Origin: Pterobdella sp. o SKG-2022
Lineage: Eukaryota > Annelida > Clitellata > Hirudinida > Piscicolidae
Reading direction: 5' to 3'
Assembly: GCA_964035795.1 (NCBI GenBank)
Contig: OZ038320.1
Coordinates: 13,095,076-13,159,075 of the forward strand
Length of the DNA stretch: 64,000 nt
The translations under genes and the position numbers were made by a program. Below the pieces are notes generated by a model. The model saw only the letters and a program-made list of their open reading frames with translations. It searched no databases and had not been told where the DNA came from. Shown here one piece after another: positions 27,231 through 38,074 of the stretch (the stretch's first letter is position 1; each line of letters begins with the position of its first letter).

Positions 27231-27692
27231 AATAATAACACTTAATTGTAGAAAAATATAGAACTAATAAAATGAAAATATCTTTAAAAGTAAAAGTTGA
27301 TTAATGCTGAAATCGATTTCCAGATAATCTTAAACCCATAAAATCGTTAAATCTATTCAAAACTATGAAAAAATATATCCTAAACTACTCCAAGTTATAA
27401 ATATGATTTTTCTAGTCTGTTATCACCTCATTTTTATTCCATTCGATTTGAATTATTTGTTTTTTTTTGCCATTTCATTTACGGTATATCATTATACCCT
27501 TGAAAGGCATGTTCTATTAACTCGTAGTATTTAATTTGATTCTATTCATACCATTTCATTTATTTTTATAAGTTGTTGTAATTAGTTTGTTATTCATTTT
27601 CAGTTTGAGCATTTCACTTGAACTTTTTGAAATTCATGTAATTTTTTATATCAATAAAGGAATTCCTGTTTAAAAAAATTAAAAAAAAAACA
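27231..27692 (+). mobile_element. Copy-A-specific 460-bp insertion with AATAAA and A-rich end
   Basis: Absent from the matching place in copy B (53522), where GGAAACCC joins AAAATGTAATTTC directly. The segment ends with AATAAA (27653-27658), a short spacer and an A-rich run to about 27690. This is the form of a retroposed transcript 3' end. No coding content recognised. A deletion in copy B is the alternative. Confidence 0.5.
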
Positions 27693-27805
27693 CAAAATGT
27701 AATTTCAAAGTTATTATATGTTATTGTAAATATTTTTTTTACTATAGTATCATATTGAAGCAAACTTTAGAAAATCTCTTATACATCTTTCAAATCGAGA
27801 TTGTC

Positions 27806-27813
27806 TATATAAG
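27806..27813 (+). promoter_or_regulatory. TATA box of BPI-like gene copy A
   Basis: TATATAAG preceded by a TCTATAT context and followed by a less AT-rich stretch (GGACGGAAAGGAAAACAGC). A start site about 30 nt downstream would give a roughly 150-nt leader. The GCAG just before the ATG could also be an acceptor of a leader intron. Confidence 0.5.
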
Positions 27814-27984
27814 GACGGAAAGGAAAACAGCTAAATTCGTCTTCAAAGCTTAAGGTACATTGGAAAAAATTTACGATTTTTTAAACTTTCTTTCGAAATC
27901 TAAAGATCTGGTTTGAAGTTTATTTATAAAAAAAACTTAAGCCAGTTTCAAAAATTTTTTAAAGAAATTAATTGATATTGGCAG

Positions 27985-30900
27985 ATGACTAACCCCAAAC
28001 TGATATGCCTCTTGGCACTCCTGCCCATAATCTTCTCTCTGCCCACTCCACCCATCCCTGCCGACCCTGCCATCCGATTCCAAATCACCAAGAAAGGATT
28101 CGAAAAACGTTGGTTTCTAAGCTTAGATTAAAAACGAACTATTTTGTGCAAACCGTTATGACTAGATTAATAATTTTTCATAGAAATCTAATAGATTCGT
28201 TATAAAAACTTTTTTGATGAATCGTCCACTAAGTTGAAAATTTTTAAAAATCAATGTATTTAAAAATACTTGATTCAGTCGATGAGCTTTACAAAAAACA
28301 CGATTGCACTGATATTCTGGGAAAGGATTTTGAGTTGGACTATAACGGAGAAACATTGAAGTATGATAAAGAATCCATTATATTTTAAATTCAGTTTATA
28401 AAAAAAATAACATCAAATTAATTTTTATACTGAAAACACGAAAACTATTCTTCAACAGTGGATCTTTTACCAGAGCTGAAATTGCTTCAAGTAAAATTGA
28501 AGTTCTAGAAAACACAAAGTTTGGACTTAATTTTTTAAACAACTTTTTGTTTCAGTTACAAATCATCAGAAACACAAATCAATAAAATGATTTGTTCATA
28601 TATTATTGAACAAAGTTTTAAATAACTTTCTATTTCAGAGAACCCTTTTCTCATGAAGGATTCACCAAGGTGGATATCAGTGAAAAGTATGTTTTGGCTT
28701 TACGTATCGATGAAAATTTTGAATCGTATCGGTTCTTACAAATCAGCTGGTAGAGCGTTAGACTAATTTTCCAGTTATCGGTTTCGATCCCGTGAGCGCC
28801 AACAATTAGCACCCGACCACAGTGTGTTTTCGCTACATTAATTTTGTAGCAAGCGCTTTTTTTTTATAAAGAAAAGCCTTTATAAAATTCCCCATTATAT
28901 TAATTCACATTTAGCCATGTTAACTATATAAATTTGAACTCAGCAAACTTCACCGCAAGAAAAGACATGTTGCCACCCATACAAAGGTCTACTACGAAGA
29001 TAGCGAGTTTATAGCCGATCAAGAAATTGGTATGTTACCTAGTTTTTCTGAACCAAACAAAGTTTAATAAAAAGTTCATTTTGCTTGTAGATGATAATTT
29101 GAGAAATTTTTGTCTCGTTTAAAATATTAATTTTTTTTATATACAACTTTCAACGTAAAGGTGGTGTGGAAGTTGTTCAAAAAGGACTCACATACAAAGT
29201 TGATCTCAGCAAAGGAGATGATCAGTAAGAGAATAATTATTGAGTTATTTTGAGTTTTAAACAATCTTTTTTTTTAATTTTCAACAGTCTTCATTTTGAA
29301 CTTACCAATGGAGTAAAAACAGTACAACTCTATCTAGGTGATGACTGAATTTATATTACAAAATTATTATTGAATGATTTAACATAAAACAAATTGATAA
29401 AAAATTTTAAAAGTTTAACTTTTTAAAATTCAAGGACAACAAGACGGTCATCTGAAAATAGGAAGACTTGCCGTGGAGCTCGACGGTGATTTGAAGGCGA
29501 CAAAGAATGGAGAGTGAGTTCTGTTGTTTTATAGATTTGGTCATATGAAACGAGCAGATAATCTTTTAAAAAAACAAATAAACAATTTAAAAAATTTTAT
29601 TGTTTGTTTCTATGAAAAACTACAGTTGGTTCACAAAACAAATTAAACAAAACTTACTGTTAATATTTCCTTTTTGTTTTAGAGTGCTTGATTTGACTGA
29701 GGAAAAGCGTAACGAGTTTTTGCAAACGGTGAAAAAATAATTATTTTTATTCTTCAATTAAAGAAATAATTTAAAAATTTATTCAATTTTTTCAGTTTGT
29801 GGAAACTGCATTGAAAAGAATGCTCGTGTTTGCCAAAACGCGCTATGGAGACTACAAATGTAATAGACATTTTTGACAACACTGTTTCATCTTGTTTCTA
29901 TTACTTTCTAATTGAAATTGCTTCAAAAACAATTTCAAAGAGTTGAGCTCATCTATAGTGTTCGTTCATTATAACACAGATATCATCGGCTCAAATGTCT
30001 TCGATAAAGTCGTCTTTGATTACCGCTTGACTGAGCACCCTCAGTTCAAGGACGGAGTTGCCGAGTTTGCATTAGTTGTAAGTACACAACTATGATCTAC
30101 TCGAATCCTTATACAATGAGAAAATTTTTTCTGTTGTTTTATACTCATATACAAACATTTAACTTTAAATACAGGGAAAATTTATATATGATGAAGAAGA
30201 GAAATACACGGACAAAAAGGTCTATGAGAAACTTGATGAAATGCTTCAAACAGTTAAACTTTTCCAACATTCTGATGATCTCAAGACTGGAGATGACACT
30301 TATACAAAAGTAAAATTGTTTTATCTCATTCAACAGGGATAATAATCTTAAAAAAAATGCTTGTTAGGTCTTCAACATATACGACACTGAAGAAACCCCC
30401 AAGATCAAAGCTGCTGCCGAAGAAGGTGAAATATATCTAGGAAATTAAATTCTCTTATTTTATTACTTGGATAAAAACAGTTTATGAGTTTTTATTATTT
30501 ATAATTATTTCTAATACCTTAAGGTATTATTTTCATAATACATGAAAAATTGAAAAACTTTTTCCTTGAAATCCTTAGAGAATAGAAACCACATACTATT
30601 TTTTAATGAATATTATTGTTCAATCTATTTGTTGTTAATTTAGTTATATTAAAGTAGATCTAGAAAATTTTAACAATTAAAAAGGATTCTTTTGTTATTA
30701 ACTCCCAATTGTTTCACAGGAAGTGACGAGGAAGAAGCTGCAAAAAAAGCCCTTGGAACTCTGAGAATTAACCTTAGTGAAGAATTCTTCAACAGCTTTT
30801 TTGATACTTTGATAAAAAGTGGATTCACTAAAATTAAACTTCATAAGTACATGGTAAATCTTGAAGTCTATAAACATTAATAATAACTTAATAAAATGAG

Positions 30901-33311
30901 AAAACACAACTTATATTTTTTATTATAACAAACCGAGTTTCAGTATTATAATAAGCAATGTTATGAACGCTGTTTTTGCTTGTTTTTATTTAATTTTTTA
31001 ATATTTTGCAGTTGGAAACAATCATCAATTTCTACAACTCTATAAGCATTGGAGAACCCATTGTGAGTGTCTTCATTGAAGAATCCATTTGAGCATAAAA
31101 GATTATTAACAAGCATTAACATCGATTTATGAAAAATTTAGTACATTTCTTAAGCAAAAATCACTAGAATTTTTAGTAAGTATAGTTTTACCATAATACG
31201 TATGCATGCCAAAGTATTATGGTAAAGCTATTTTTGCAAAAAATTCTAGCTATTTTTGCTTAATAAATGTACTAAATTTCCTCATAAATCGACTTTTATG
31301 ATTTTTGATATTGCTCATAAGTACATTAAGATGTCTCTAAAAAGTAACATGAAAGATTATACAAATTATATTTTTCTTTTTAGGATCTTTCTAAATTACC
31401 CGAAGAAATTTCCTTCGACCTTGAGCCTTTTGCGGCTGGAAAAAAATTTTATACTTTTTACGATGGTGAGAAATTTTTCTTTTTAATTCAAATTGACAAT
31501 TAATAAGTGTTTATGAGAGATCTGAATTACTTTTAAATGGAAAACAGGTGGAGCTGAAGAAAAAATCGTTTTAGTGATAAAGATAAATGACTTGGTCGCC
31601 AAATATGTGAGTTCAAATAATTATGTTTTTCAAAAATATTCTTCTAGAAAAATTCATTTCACAAATATAATTAAGTTCAAATTTGTGAGCTGAACTTTCT
31701 ATTTTTCCAGAAATGCCATTCAAAAGCACAAATCCTTTATAGAAATGGAAAATTCGCTTTCGATATTTTGAAATTGAAGTAAAATAATTTATTGTTTTTA
31801 TGAATATCATTTGTTTCCAACCTCAATTAATTGAAATTTTTTCTTAAGAGTCGAGAAAGAAGCTGAAAAAGGTTTCCCAGAAATCTGGACAGAAGAGGTA
31901 AGAAAAATGCTTCGACTTATCAATAACTGAATGCTCTAGTCAATTTTTATAAAAATTTTCCATCAAAATTATTGAAACACATAATTCTTCTCTTCCTTCT
32001 TCCTTATCTTTATTTTTTTACTGTCTCTCGGTAAACACAGGTGAAGTTGAAGCGTAATCTTATATTATAAAATAATCTTTCAAGCTTTTTTTCACATTAA
32101 TGTTTTGTTTATTTTTCCATTTTTGAATGGTTTGTATATCCAAAAAATCTTTAAACTTCTTACTCAAACTAGACTTTTTTTATAGTTTAATCTTCGTTAC
32201 TTTCAACCAGTTTCAAACTTTTCCTTTACAGCCATTTTTTCACCTTCTTTTTGCACTTCTGCACTAAATTATAGTGTTCAAAATTCATATAAAGATTTAG
32301 TTTTATTCATTTTATATTTGAATTTGTATAATGTTTGATTTTTTTTTCTTATGCAGCTATTACAGAGAATTATAATGATATATATAGTTTAAATGGTTGT
32401 TGAAAAAGATGATAATTATTAATAACAATACATACAGTTGTTCAAGAAGTTTAGTGATGATTACATCGAAAGTGAGTGAAAAATTTTTTGACAAAATTTG
32501 ATTAATGAATAAGGAACTAATATTACAGCTAACAAAATTTTAGAATATAAATAGCTTTTATTGTAAAGTATGGAGCTTATTGTTGACAGTACTTTAAAAT
32601 GTTACACTGCTAACGCAAAGCTTTGTATTTCATAATAAAAACTATAAGTGTTCAAAACTTTTTTTATTTTTTTCGCTTGCATAAATCATTAGTACTCCAT
32701 CTTTTCATTGGAAAACTTTCAGCATCAAGCAAATATTTAGCCGCGAAGTTCTTTCCAGAAATTTTAACAGAATATTCATTAACCGATGGGGTAAGATAAA
32801 TTTATATAATAATCAAATGTTTATCGTATAAAACTATGGATATTCGTTACAGCATCTCATTTTTGGATTCAAAACCTTGGATTTTTATTGAGAAGAATGG
32901 AACTTGAAAAAAGAATAGAAATACTTTAGATTTTTTGCAACTATTAACAAATTTCAATAAAGCATTCAAATGATTTTGTTTTTTTTTCAAAAATATTAAT
33001 CGTAATTTTTCACGTGTTTCAAACGATTTCTCAGGAAACAGCATTTAAGGAATACATGATACAGAAAAAAAATAATGAAAGGATATAAAAAAGTTAAAAA
33101 CTTCATACAAAAAGCTAGCAAAAACTTGAAAACCTTTTTCTGTTTTCTCTTCTAGTACCAGTTTCACAATGTTCTAATTGAGAGAGATTGGATTGTACTC
33201 GTGATAAAATTATCTTTGTATATTTCATACTTTCCACCTTTTCAAATAAAATTGAAAAGTGAATTCAAAAGACTTGCTGCTCGTGTCAAGAGATTTCAAT
33301 GCTCGTGTTGA
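27985..33311 (+). CDS. Secreted BPI/LBP-family-like lipid-binding protein, copy A
   Basis: Proposed exons: 27985-28108, 28279-28360, 28459-28518, 28639-28686, 28944-29029, 29161-29224, 29288-29337, 29435-29513, 29683-29728, 29797-29860, 29980-30077, 30175-30309, 30368-30425, 30720-30853, 31012-31062, 31384-31465, 31548-31606, 31711-31778, 31849-31897, 32438-32471, 32723-32790, 33156-33311. All phases match; about 564 residues. Signal peptide: LICLLALLPIIFSL core. BPI-like hallmarks: PADPAIRFQITKKGFEK at the mature start; IGSNVFDKVVFDYRL...ALVGKFIYDEE (~236-285) like the BPI 'V...YGLV...MKGEFY' strand; LRINLSEEFFNSFF (~346) like 'LSDYFFNTA'; and YQFHNVLIERDWIVLVIK at the end. The usual disulphide pair of BPI is not seen, so it is divergent. 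Exon 3's donor (28518) is inferred from phase. The 3' end is ambiguous (see separate entries). Confidence 0.7.
28737..28911 (+). mobile_element. tRNA-derived SINE in intron of copy A
   Basis: A-box CAGCTGGTAGAGCGTTAGAC, B-box GGTTTCGATCCCG, then the family body CACAGTGTGTTTTCGCTACA and GTAGCAAGCGCTT, ending CCTTTATAAAATTCCCCATT. Same family as 13651-13832. Duplicated with the gene (54566-54740), so it predates the duplication. Confidence 0.8.
31123..31291. mobile_element. Hairpin MITE in intron of copy A
   Basis: Arms CGATTTATGAAAAATTTAGT ... and inverted ...ACTAAATTTCCTCATAAATCG, with an inner TTTTACCATAATACGTATGC / GTATTATGGTAAAGC pair. Related to the 21184/21737 family by the outer arm. 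Located between exons 31012-31062 and 31384-31465; copy B carries it at 56952-57120. Confidence 0.7.
32041..32070 (+). CDS. Alternative terminal exon 1 of copy A
   Basis: After the exon ending at 31897 (phase 0), an acceptor (cggtaaacacag) is followed by the nine codons VKLKRNLIL and TAA. It competes with the longer route through 32438-32471. The long form better matches the length and C-terminus of the BPI family, so this may be an alternative or cryptic end. Copy B has the same exon at 57870-57899. Confidence 0.35.
   Translation: MKLKRNLIL
33035..33088 (+). CDS. Alternative terminal exon 2 of copy A
   Basis: After exon 32723-32790, an acceptor (gatttctcag) is followed by ETAFKEYMIQKKNNERI and TAA, in phase. 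The downstream exon at 33156 offers a different in-phase ending that looks more BPI-like. Conserved in copies B and C, but the frame after the oligo-A run differs in each. Confidence 0.35.
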   Translation, partial: ETAFKEYMIQKKNNERI

Positions 33312-33345
33312 TCCAGCCAATGAAAAACTTTCAGTCATTTAGATT
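33255..33345 (+). mobile_element. LINE endonuclease fragment at the 3' end of copy A
   Basis: In the frame offset from the BPI-like exon, the DNA reads KDLLLVSRDFNARVDPAN, the conserved 'D.LLL.GDFNARVG' motif of LINE AP-endonucleases. It overlaps the last exon of the BPI-like gene, whose frame uses this DNA and stops at 33309-33311. Shared with copy B at about 59085. Confidence 0.6.
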
Positions 33346-33374
33346 CTCTGGGCTCATTTTAGTCTCAGATATGC

Positions 33375-35676
33375 AATTTATTCAAATTGGACAAAAATGA
33401 AGACTTGAAAACCAAAGATATCAAAGATTTCAACCGCTATCAGAACAAAAACATGGCTAATGAAATGATAAAAGATGCTTGTAGCAAAATTTCACCATGG
33501 AAAGCCTCTGGTCTAGATGGAGTGCAGGGATACTGGGTCAAAACTTTTTCTGCACTATATGAAAAAATTGGCAAACAGATAAATGAAATTGTTTAAACGG
33601 GTAAGGTACCTGAATGGCTAACTAGAGGTAGAACAGTACTGATACCAAAAGACCCAGTAAAAGGAAACATACCATTTCAAATTTCAGACCGATAACATGT
33701 ATACCAATAATGTGGAAATTATTAACTTCTATGATAAGCGATAAAATTTATCGACATTTAGACACACAAAATTTATTACTTTGGGAACAAAAAGGATGTG
33801 GAAAAGAAACTAGAGAATCAAAAGACCAACTGATCATCGACAAATATACAATGAAAGATTGTAAAACGCGTCTAACAAATTTGGCGATGGGGTGGGTGGA
33901 TTATCGAGAAGCTTATGACATGGTACCTCATAGATGGATCAACGAATGTCTTAAGATTTTCAAAATCAATGAAAAATTGAGAATCTCTTTTTAGAATCAT
34001 GAAAACATGGAGAACTGTTTTAGAAAATGGAGAAGAAACATTGGGAAAAGAAATATTAAAAGGGGAATTTTTCAAGGGGATAGTTCATCACCTCTTATAT
34101 TTGTTATGGCAATGATACCTTTGTCTCATACTAACAAAAGCTAATTCAGGTTATTTATTCGAAGAAAAAACAAAAATTAACTACTTACTTTATATTGATG
34201 ACGTAAAACTTTTTGGAAAAAATAAAAAAGAAATTGAATCTTTAAGGAATACCGTAATAATATTCAGTGAAGACATATGCATGGAATTTGGAATAGATAA
34301 ATGTGCCACTGTAGTGCTCAAAAAAGGAAGTTAGATAAAGACAACAACGATTTAGTGCTCTCAAACGATGAAATTATCAAATCCCTAGATGAAAATACTA
34401 GCTATAAATATTTAGGAATACTAGAAACTGAGAATATCAAAAACAGTGAAATGAAAGAGCAAGTAACTAGTGAATATAAATGAAGATTAAAAAATATTTT
34501 GAAATCGGGCGGTATCCATTTTCAGATATAGTGCTGAAATTATAGATTGGACTAAACAAGAGCTTCAAAACATCGACCGCAAAACTAGGAAGACGATAAC
34601 AGCATATAAAGCTTTGCACCCAAAAGCTGATGTAGACAGATTATATGTACATAGAAAAGATGGAGGAAGAGTTCTAATGAGTATTGAAGATACCATAGCA
34701 TATGAAGAACATAGCATCAACTTCTATATTTTAAATAATTCAAACGAAGTTATGTCATCTATTAAGAAATGCATAAAGATTAATAAAGAATGTTTAAAAG
34801 CCGAATTTAAAGTAGAACAGAAAGAAGAAAGAAAAGAAAAATGGGCAAATAGGTTTATGCACGGACAATTTACAAGACAAATTAAAGAATTCGCTTCGAA
34901 GAAAAGTTGGCAATGGCTCAAAAGAGGATGTCTAAAACGTCAAACAGAAAGTCTGCTAATAGCAGCTCAAGATCAAGCTCTTGAAACTAATTATCATAAA
35001 GCAAGAATCGAACGCAGAAGAGAATCAGCCAAGTGTCGGATATGCAAAGAAAAAGCTGAAACCGTAACTTATTTAGTTAGCGAATGTAGCAAGTTGGCAC
35101 AAAAAGAATACAAAAGGAGGCATGATAAAATCGCAACAGCGGTTCATTGGAGCATCTTAAAAACAAACAATCTTCCACATTCGAAACATTGGTATGAGCA
35201 CAAAGCGGAAGCTGTCATGGAAAACGAGAAAGTTAAAATATTATGGGATTTTAACATTTCTGTTGACAAATTAATCAATGCAAGACGCCCAGACATATTT
35301 GTCATAAAGAAAGAGCCGAAAGAATGTTATATCGTAGACATAGCTATATCAGGAGATATTCGGACCAAAATAAAAAAAAAATATATAAATACCAAGAATT
35401 GGCTAGAGAATTATCCAGGTTATGGAAGGTGAAAACAACAGTAATTCCGGTAGTAATAGGTGCTTTAGGAACAATAACAAATAAATTAACTAATTATTTT
35501 AAACTCATTGGTGTAAATATATCGTTTGAAACAATAAAAAAATCAGCTTTACTTGGTAGTGGTTTTATTTTGAGAAAAGTGCTGGAAAGGAATCAAGAAA
35601 ACAAGTTTTTGGTCACCCTAGGCTTTTGAAAAAAGCTCGGTACCAAACTCATAACCGGCTTAGTCGTGAGAAAGCA
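33375..35676 (+). mobile_element. R4/Dong-like LINE, copy 1 (RT, zinc knuckle, restriction-like endonuclease)
   Basis: RT region starts with ISPWKASGLDGVQGYWVKTF (~33490), then EQKGCGKETRESKDQLI, DYREAYDMVPHRW, LYIDDVKLFG (~34190; ID-D catalytic pair). The C-terminal 272-codon frame (34614-35432) has CRICKEKAETVTYLVSEC; the knuckle His is Tyr here (SHIVSGC in copy 2). It is followed by the endonuclease core RRPDIFVI...CYIVDIA and VVIGALGTITNK. Several stops and frameshifts, 5'-truncated. Ends in a long (AAT)n tail. Confidence 0.85.
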
Positions 35677-35736
35677 CATAATAATAATAATAATAATGAT
35701 AATAATATTAATAATAATAATAATAATAATAATAAC

Positions 35737-35801
<65 letters not shown>

Positions 35802-35806
35802 TAACA
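35677..35806 (+). repeat. (AAT)n microsatellite, LINE tail
   Basis: About 130 bp of nearly pure AAT trinucleotide repeat at the 3' end of R4-like copy 1. R4-like copy 2 begins immediately afterwards. The long Asn or Leu frames here are artefacts. Confidence 0.9.
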
Positions 35807-38074
35807 AGAGCCCAAAGTGGTTAACAGAAGGGAACACATACTTAGTGGCAAAAGATCAAAACACGCAAGATCCAAAGAACTATCGCCCGATCACATGTCT
35901 ACCCACCATTTATAAAACATTGACGTCAATATTAGCAAAAAAAAATTACTCTTGGAAAATTTTCAGCTGTTACCGGAAGAACAAAAAGGCTGCAGAGTAG
36001 GTTCATTTGGAAGCAAGGACCAACTGCTAATAAATCGGATGATCACTGAAATCCCAAAAAATAAAAAAGGCGCTATATCTCAAGCATGGATAGATTATAA
36101 AAAAGCTTTCGACAATGTACCACACTCATGGATCTTAGAAGTCATGAAGATGTACGGAATTCACTCTCGGATTGTTGAATTCATCTTGCGTACCATGCCT
36201 CAATGGAGTATAAACTTAGGACTGAGACACATGAAGGGAAATATGGAAATTCCTGGGATCAAAACTAAGACAGGGATTTTCCAAAGAGATTCATTGTCAC
36301 CTCTTATTTTCTGTCTATCCCTTTGCCCTTTGAGTATTCTTTTGAATGAGAAAAACTCTCCAGCTATTAAAATAGGCAAAGCTGAAAAAGGAAAAAAACT
36401 CAACCATCTTTTCTACATGGACGATCTAAAAATTAACAGCAAATCAGACTCCGATTTAAGATCACTCCTTAGAATAGTCAAAAAGTTCAGCGATGACATT
36501 AGGATGGAATTTGGCTTAGAAAAATGTGCAAAGATATCCATAATTAAAGGTAAAATGGTGAGAAGCTCCATCATCAGTCTGAATGAGCACACGCATATAA
36601 AAAAATTATCCAATACCGAATCGTACAAATACCTAGGGGTCGAAGAGTCATCTAATGTACACCAAAAAAAAATGACAGAAATTAAAAATGGAATATTACC
36701 GAAGGTTAAGAATGATACTGGGTACAGAACTGAGCTTGCCAAATAAAATCATGGCAATAAATAGCTTGGGTATACCAGTTTTATCCTATAGCTTTGGCGT
36801 AGTGAACTGGTCGAAAACTGACGTACAAGGAATAAACAGAAAAACGAGAAAAATACTGACAATGTTCAAAATACATCACCCTCGAGCTGTCACAGAAAAA
36901 CTCTACGTTTCTAGGTCAGAAGGAGGAAGAGGATTGATGCAGGTAGAATCCCACTTTTACACAATTCTCGCTGGCCTGGAAATGTATTTAAAGAAACAAA
37001 ATACTCCTTTAAGGTTTGCAGTAACAGAACACGAAGAATCGAAAAAGTCTGCTTATAGTCTCTTTGAAATCAATAAAAAAGTGAGAAGAGCGTTTAATCT
37101 GAACTTTGAGAATACAGTTTCTCAATAAAATGTTCACCCAATTACTGCAGCGCGTAAACAAAACACATCGTAAAAAAAACATTCATGAAGGAAATTCAAA
37201 ACAAATGCACAAATAAGCCTATGCATGGTCAGCATGCACAAACCCTTGAAAGTGAACAAATAGACAAGAAAAAATCCATAGCATGGCTTCGCAGCGCTGG
37301 GTTGAAAGAAACAACTGAGAGCCTCATAATTGCCGCCCAAGATCAGACGCTTGCAACAAATTATTATAAAAATAAAATATTGAAAAAAAGCGTTGATCCA
37401 AATTGTAGGCTTTGCAGAACTCACCCTGAAACAATATCACACATTGTTTCAGGATGCCCAATGCTGGCAAAGCACGAGTACCTAGAGCACCACAACAGAG
37501 TCGCTAAATTCATCCACAGGACAATATGTAAGACACATGGATTTGAAGTCAAAAGTAAGTGGTACGAACACGAAATTCGACCAGTGATAAAAAAAAGACG
37601 AACTAACAGTACTATGGGACAGCCCAATACACACAGACAGAAACATACAGGTAAATAAACCAGACATAGTGGCTAATGATGAAAAAAAAAGAGTGTACTC
37701 TGGTTGATATCTCAGTACCATCAAACACCAACATAGTGTCAAAAACATCTGAGAAAATTTGCAAATACCGCGATCTGCAAATAGAGATATCAAGATGCTG
37801 GAATATGAATACAAAAGTAGTACCAATAGTTGTGGGCGCGCCGGGAACAGTCGGAAAAGATTTAAGTCTCAAACTCTCGACGCTTCCTGGATCACCTAAA
37901 ATTTATGAAATCCAGAAAACAGCGCTTGTGGGCACGGTGCACATCTTAAAAAGAGTTTTGGCCCGAAATGAATAGCATTGGACTCTACTACCCTAGGGTT
38001 TTGGTAAGACTCCGGTAGTAGTTTAAATCCCAGTATGTATACTGTGTTAAAAAAAATAATAATAATAATAATAA
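35807..38074 (+). mobile_element. R4/Dong-like LINE, copy 2
   Basis: 5'-truncated inside RT: KNYRPITCLPTIYKTLTSIL, LLPEEQKGCRVGSFGSKDQL, WIDYKKAFDNVPHSWILEV, then GIFQRDSLSPLIF (the usual QGD is QRD) and FYMDDLKINS (~36410). Frameshifts near 36740, 37130 and 37660. C-terminus: CRLCRTHPETISHIVSGC (~37405), the endonuclease core broken around 37660, then VVPIVVGAPGTVGKDLS and a final stop at ~37975. 3' UTR CTCTACTACCCTAGGGTTTT then a short AAT tail. Confidence 0.85.

Larger units (their letters stand above)
23561..27692. other. AT-rich intergenic region; distal part is the diverged duplicated flank
   Basis: No confident gene. From about 25848 the sequence is homologous to about 52182 onward (the 5' flank of copy B), with clear substitutions and indels. 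Blocks such as CCTCTCACATTACATATCCA and GACCTGGCCTAG are well conserved between the two flanks. Confidence 0.6.

Noticed and set aside
28510..28600. Extra exon in the BPI-like gene after acceptor tttgtttcag (28547-28556)
   Set aside because: It would begin YKSSETQINKMI or ITNHQKHK, but neither fits the phases on both sides without a stop. Joining exon 3 at 28518 directly to 28639 keeps the frame.
28755..28805. tRNA gene on the plus strand inside the BPI-like intron
   Set aside because: Same SINE family; the acceptor stem does not pair and the element continues into the shared tail.
30517..30532. AATACCTTAAGGTATT palindrome
   Set aside because: Short, intronic and AT-rich; a 16-bp palindrome of this kind is plausible by chance. 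It is repeated in copy B only because of the duplication.
35649..36000. Poly-Asn (plus) or poly-Leu (minus) protein
   Set aside because: Produced entirely by the (AAT)n tail of a LINE.
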